Assembly (NCBI GenBank): GCA_030532425.1
Contig: JAUNLD010000027.1
Coordinates: 1-37,063 of the forward strand
Direction of reading: 5' to 3'
Length of the DNA: 37,063 nt
Origin: Lautropia sp.
GTDB lineage: Bacteria > Pseudomonadota > Gammaproteobacteria > Burkholderiales > Burkholderiaceae_E
The stretch's first letter is position 1. Every line of letters starts with the position of its first letter. Positions 32,703 to 37,063 of this stretch are shown here, in pieces. A program made the translations under genes and the position numbers. The notes under the pieces are model-generated. The model was given only the letters and a program-made list of their open reading frames with translations, did not search any database and was not told the DNA's origin.

Positions 32703-32780
32703 ACCAAAAAATAGGCTGCGTCACCGCCAGGCTGGTGGTGGCCGGCAGGTTCACACCCTTTGCACACCGGACATCAAGCC

Positions 32781-33476
32781 ATGAATTCAAGGAAGCACGG
32801 ATATCCGTATCCCGGCCAGCCTCCCGCCCAGGGCGGGGGCGCAGAGCGGCCGATGTTTGCCAACGATCCCCATGATGATTTTCAGGGGCCGGGAGGGATG
32901 CCGGCTGCCGAGCCGGCCTTTGGCCACGAGGCCGCGCCGCAGCAGCAGTGGGCCACCCCCGAGGCAGGCCAGGAGGCGGTGTCCGGTGCCGATCAGCAGG
33001 CGTTGCAGGCCGAAATCGAGGCCTTGCGGGCCGAGCTGGCCGAGGCCCAGGCCCGGGCCACCGACAACTATGAGCAGTTCGTGCGGGCCAGTGCCGAAAC
33101 CGAAAATGTCCGTCGCCGGGGCAAGGAAGAGGTGGGCAAGGCCCAGAAGTTTGCCATCGAGGGCTTTGCCGAGAGCCTGCTTCCGGTCTGCGACAGCCTG
33201 GAGATGGCACTGAAGGTCGAGACGCCCTCGATCGACAGCATCCGCCAGGGCGTCGAGGCCACGCTGCGTCAGCTGCAACAGGCGCTGGAGCGCAACAAGG
33301 TGCAGGTGGTCGATCCGCTGGGCCAGCGCTTCGACCCCAACACCCAGCAGGCAATTTCGATGCAACCGTCGGCCGAGGTGCCGGCCAATCATGTCGTCAG
33401 TGTGTTGCAGAAGGGCTATCTCATCAACGAGCGCGTGCTGCGCCCGGCGATGGTGGTGGTGAGCCAGGGGGGATGA
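32781..33476 (+). CDS. grpE: Nucleotide exchange factor GrpE
   Basis: GrpE releases ADP from DnaK and acts as its thermosensor. The 231 residues begin with a long, Pro/Gln/Gly-rich, probably disordered N-terminus (about 1-70). A coiled-coil helix (ALQAEIEALRAELAEAQARATDNYEQFVRASAETENVRRRGKEEV) and the family core KFAIEGFAESLLPVCDSLEMAL follow. The beta domain ends with PANHVVSVLQKGYLINERVLRPAMVVVSQ. I chose the ATG at 32781; a later ATG at 32853 would remove part of the disordered region, and neither has a strong Shine-Dalgarno. It is preceded by a sigma-32-type promoter and lies 183 bp before dnaK. Confidence 0.95.
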   Translation: MNSRKHGYPYPGQPPAQGGGAERPMFANDPHDDFQGPGGMPAAEPAFGHEAAPQQQWATPEAGQEAVSGADQQALQAEIEALRAELAEAQARATDNYEQFVRASAETENVRRRGKEEVGKAQKFAIEGFAESLLPVCDSLEMALKVETPSIDSIRQGVEATLRQLQQALERNKVQVVDPLGQRFDPNTQQAISMQPSAEVPANHVVSVLQKGYLINERVLRPAMVVVSQGG

Positions 33477-33562
33477 GGCCCTTGCCGGGGGCCTCTGCAA
33501 ATCCCTTGAATGGGGGGCGGGGCGCGGCCGACCGGCGGTCGAAAAAAGCGGCCCGGCCGGTA

Positions 33563-33590
33563 CTTGAAAGCCCGCAATCGACCCCCAACT
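33563..33590 (+). promoter_or_regulatory. Sigma-32 (heat-shock) promoter of dnaK
   Basis: CTTGAA (33563-33568), a 14-base spacer and CCCCAACT (33583-33590) resemble the RpoH consensus. It lies in the grpE-dnaK gap about 70 bp before the dnaK start, giving dnaK its own heat-shock promoter in addition to read-through from grpE. Confidence 0.7.
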
Positions 33591-33605
33591 GCTGAAACAT
33601 CTTGA

Positions 33606-35603
<1,998 letters not shown>

Positions 35604-35613
35604 TCCTGCAGAT

Positions 35614-35667
35614 GGGGCTGGCAGCTGCCAGCCCCGACGATTGACAGCGCCCCGGCTGGCGCCGGGG
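35614..35667. other. Two perfect hairpins downstream of dnaK
   Basis: A 22-bp perfect palindrome occupies 35614-35635 (arms GGGGCTGGCAG and CTGCCAGCCCC). A second hairpin, CCCCGGC (35650-35656) with GCCGGGG (35661-35667), follows. Neither has a U tract. They may protect the abundant dnaK mRNA from 3' exonucleases. Confidence 0.55.
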
Positions 35668-35682
35668 AGCAACGATTTTTCG

Positions 35683-35712
35683 GATACCCGGGCAGCCGGG
35701 TATCTTTGTTTC
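35683..35712 (+). terminator. Intrinsic terminator/attenuator between dnaK and dnaJ
   Basis: GATACCCGG (35683-35691) pairs perfectly with CCGGGTATC (35696-35704) around a 4-base loop and is followed by TTTGTTTC. It ends only 20 bases before the dnaJ start. No separate dnaJ promoter is visible, so partial read-through probably sets the dnaK:dnaJ ratio. Confidence 0.75.
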
Positions 35713-35731
35713 AAGTAACCGCCTGGAAGTC

Positions 35732-36844
35732 ATGGCAAAACGCGACTATTACTCCGTGCTTGGCGTGGGCAAGAATGCCTCCGACGACGAGATCAAGAAG
35801 GCTTTTCGCAAGGCCGCGATGAAGCATCACCCCGACCGCAATCCGGGGGACAAGCAGGCCGAAGAAAAGTTCAAGGAAGTCAACGAAGCCTACGACGTTC
35901 TCAGTGACCGCAGCAAGCGAGATGCCTATGACCGCTTTGGTCATGCGGGTGTCGACGGCATGGCCGGCGGTGGCGGAGCAGCGGGCGCGGGCGGTTTTGG
36001 TGGTTTTGCCGAGGCCTTTGGCGACATCTTTGGCGGTGGTGCCCGGGGTGGTGGTGCCAACCAGGCCTATCGGGGCGCTGATCTGCGCTACGCGATGGAG
36101 GTGACGCTGGAGCAGGCCGCCAACGGCTACCAGACCGAGATCCGCATCCCTTCCTGGGAAAACTGCGGCACCTGCAAGGGCTCGGGCGCCAAGCCGGGCA
36201 CCAAGCCGCAAACCTGCGGCACCTGCCATGGGCAGGGCCAGGTGCGGATGCAGCAGGGCTTCTTTTCGGTACAGCAGACGTGTCCCACCTGCCATGGCAG
36301 CGGCAAGGTCGTCACCGATCCGTGCACGGCCTGCGATGGCGCGGGTCGGATCAAGCGCACCAAGACGCTGGAAGTGAAGGTGCCGGCCGGGATCGACGAC
36401 GGCATGCGCATCCGCTCGGCCGGTAATGGTGAGCCGGGGCTCAACGGCGGGCCGGCCGGCGACCTGTATGTCGAGATCCGCCTGAAGGAGCACCCGGTCT
36501 TCAAGCGCGATGGTGACGACCTGCATTGCGACGTGCCGATCAGCATGGTCACGGCGGCACTGGGCGGCACCATCCAGGTGCCCACCCTGGGCGGCAGTGC
36601 CGAGATCGAGTTGCCCGAGGGCGTGCAGCCCGGCAAGGTCTTCCGCCTGCGCGGCAAGGGCATCAAGGGCTTGCGTTCGGCCCAGCCGGGTGACCTGTAC
36701 GCCCACATCTCGGTCGAGGTGCCGGTGCGCCTGACCGACAAGCAGAAGCAGATGCTGCGCGAGCTGGAGCAGAGCCTGTCGGACGCGAAGCACAGCCCGC
36801 AGACCCGCAGCTGGAAGGACCGGTTGAAGGAGTTCTTCCAGTAG
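35732..36844 (+). CDS. dnaJ: Chaperone protein DnaJ (Hsp40)
   Basis: DnaJ delivers substrates to DnaK and stimulates its ATPase. The 370 residues show the complete type I layout. The J domain (1-70) has the HPD triad at 33-35 ([11 protein letters not shown]). A Gly/Phe-rich region (about 72-105) follows, then four zinc-binding CxxCxGxG repeats ([32 protein letters not shown]; about 145-205). Two C-terminal beta domains carry [12 protein letters not shown] and [18 protein letters not shown]. The start [12 protein letters not shown] is the family N-terminus. The gene lies downstream of the dnaK terminator/attenuator. Confidence 0.98.
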   Translation: MAKRDYYSVLGVGKNASDDEIKKAFRKAAMKHHPDRNPGDKQAEEKFKEVNEAYDVLSDRSKRDAYDRFGHAGVDGMAGGGGAAGAGGFGGFAEAFGDIFGGGARGGGANQAYRGADLRYAMEVTLEQAANGYQTEIRIPSWENCGTCKGSGAKPGTKPQTCGTCHGQGQVRMQQGFFSVQQTCPTCHGSGKVVTDPCTACDGAGRIKRTKTLEVKVPAGIDDGMRIRSAGNGEPGLNGGPAGDLYVEIRLKEHPVFKRDGDDLHCDVPISMVTAALGGTIQVPTLGGSAEIELPEGVQPGKVFRLRGKGIKGLRSAQPGDLYAHISVEVPVRLTDKQKQMLRELEQSLSDAKHSPQTRSWKDRLKEFFQ

Positions 36845-36923
36845 GCTGGTCAGGCCGGTGTCGACGCCATGTCACGCATTTTCCAGTGTTATGGCGTTGA
36901 TTACCTGATCGGAAGAAGTCGAC

Positions 36924-36983
36924 ATGAGCTGGTATGACAACGATTTTTATGGCTGGACTCAGCAGCAGGCGGCCCTGGTGTGA
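36924..36983 (+). pseudogene. DUF29 family gene truncated by an IS
   Basis: Nineteen codons, MSWYDNDFYGWTQQQAALV, match the conserved start of DUF29 proteins (YDxDFYxWxxxQAxLLR). They are preceded by GGAAGAAG as a ribosome-binding site. The frame then meets TGA, which is the first triplet of the insertion element. The rest of the gene is either beyond the element outside the window or lost. Confidence 0.7.
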
Positions 36984-37063
36984 CCTCCTCCCTATAAGTT
37001 GGCCCATGCAGAAGTGGAAGAATCGGCGACACTAGGACAGGAGGTCCGTCGCCATGAAGAAGT
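36981..37063 (+). mobile_element. Left end of an insertion sequence with the start of its transposase
   Basis: Homology to the DUF29 start stops exactly before TGACCTCCTCCCTATAAG. From there the sequence reads as an IS 5' end: a short leader, a strong AGGAGG (37039-37044) and an ATG at 37054 opening MKK... at the window edge. A TG start and an MKK(S/R) OrfA start would suit the IS3 family, but only 83 bases are visible. The tip GACCTCCT (36982-36989) is complementary to the ribosome-binding region AGGAGGTC (37039-37046). Confidence 0.6.

Noticed and set aside
35641-35646. TTGACA as a -35 for a dnaJ promoter
   Set aside because: No acceptable -10 lies 16-18 bases downstream; that stretch is the GC arm of a hairpin.

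Overview
The window is GC-rich, densely packed chromosomal DNA of a betaproteobacterium, most likely of the order Burkholderiales. The evidence is the order recN-nadK / hrcA-hemH / (LysM protein) / grpE-dnaK-dnaJ, the bamE-dapB pair, zapA followed by a 6S RNA gene, a Trx-MsrA-MsrB fusion of the Neisseria PilB type, and a TIGR04438-like small Trp-rich protein. I cannot fix the genus from sequence alone.

Layout. 1-5 kb: a partial SDR/epimerase gene (minus), a 2Fe-2S/FAD oxidoreductase, the msrAB fusion, a gene-poor stretch with a periodic repeat and hairpins, a small Trp-rich membrane protein and lgt. 5-6 kb (minus): a short coiled-coil gene, zapA and 6S RNA with its own promoter and a terminator. 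6.3-10.3 kb: a DsbD/ScsB-type thiol reductase facing dapB and bamE. 10.5-20.8 kb: a drug-efflux locus with a membrane-fusion protein, two different RND pumps, a BASS-family transporter and an outer-membrane factor, all on the plus strand. 20.8-21.8 kb: a small accessory patch with an IS3-type OrfA relic and a Phd/PIN toxin-antitoxin pair whose promoter lies in a perfect 17-bp inverted repeat. 21.8-24.8 kb (minus): entC-entB-entA for 2,3-dihydroxybenzoate, preceded by a Fur-box-like sequence. 25-27.5 kb (minus): recN and nadK. 27.7-30 kb: hrcA and hemH. 30-32.4 kb (minus): a YdgA/DUF945 protein and a BON-LysM protein. 32.7-36.8 kb: grpE, dnaK and dnaJ, with sigma-32-type promoters before grpE and dnaK. 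The window ends in the left end of an insertion sequence that has cut off a DUF29 gene after 19 codons.

How the parts work together. The heat-shock block makes the DnaK machine plus the HrcA repressor. The DsbD-like reductase and the MsrAB fusion are plausible partners, because in Neisseria DsbD feeds electrons to the PilB thioredoxin domain. The RND genes plus the outer-membrane factor can form a complete tripartite pump. entCBA would convert chorismate to 2,3-dihydroxybenzoate, but no activating enzyme or NRPS is present here. Most of the window is core genome. The unusual material lies in the 3.25-3.8 kb intergenic stretch, the toxin-antitoxin patch, the transporter inserted in the efflux locus, and the IS boundary at the right edge.
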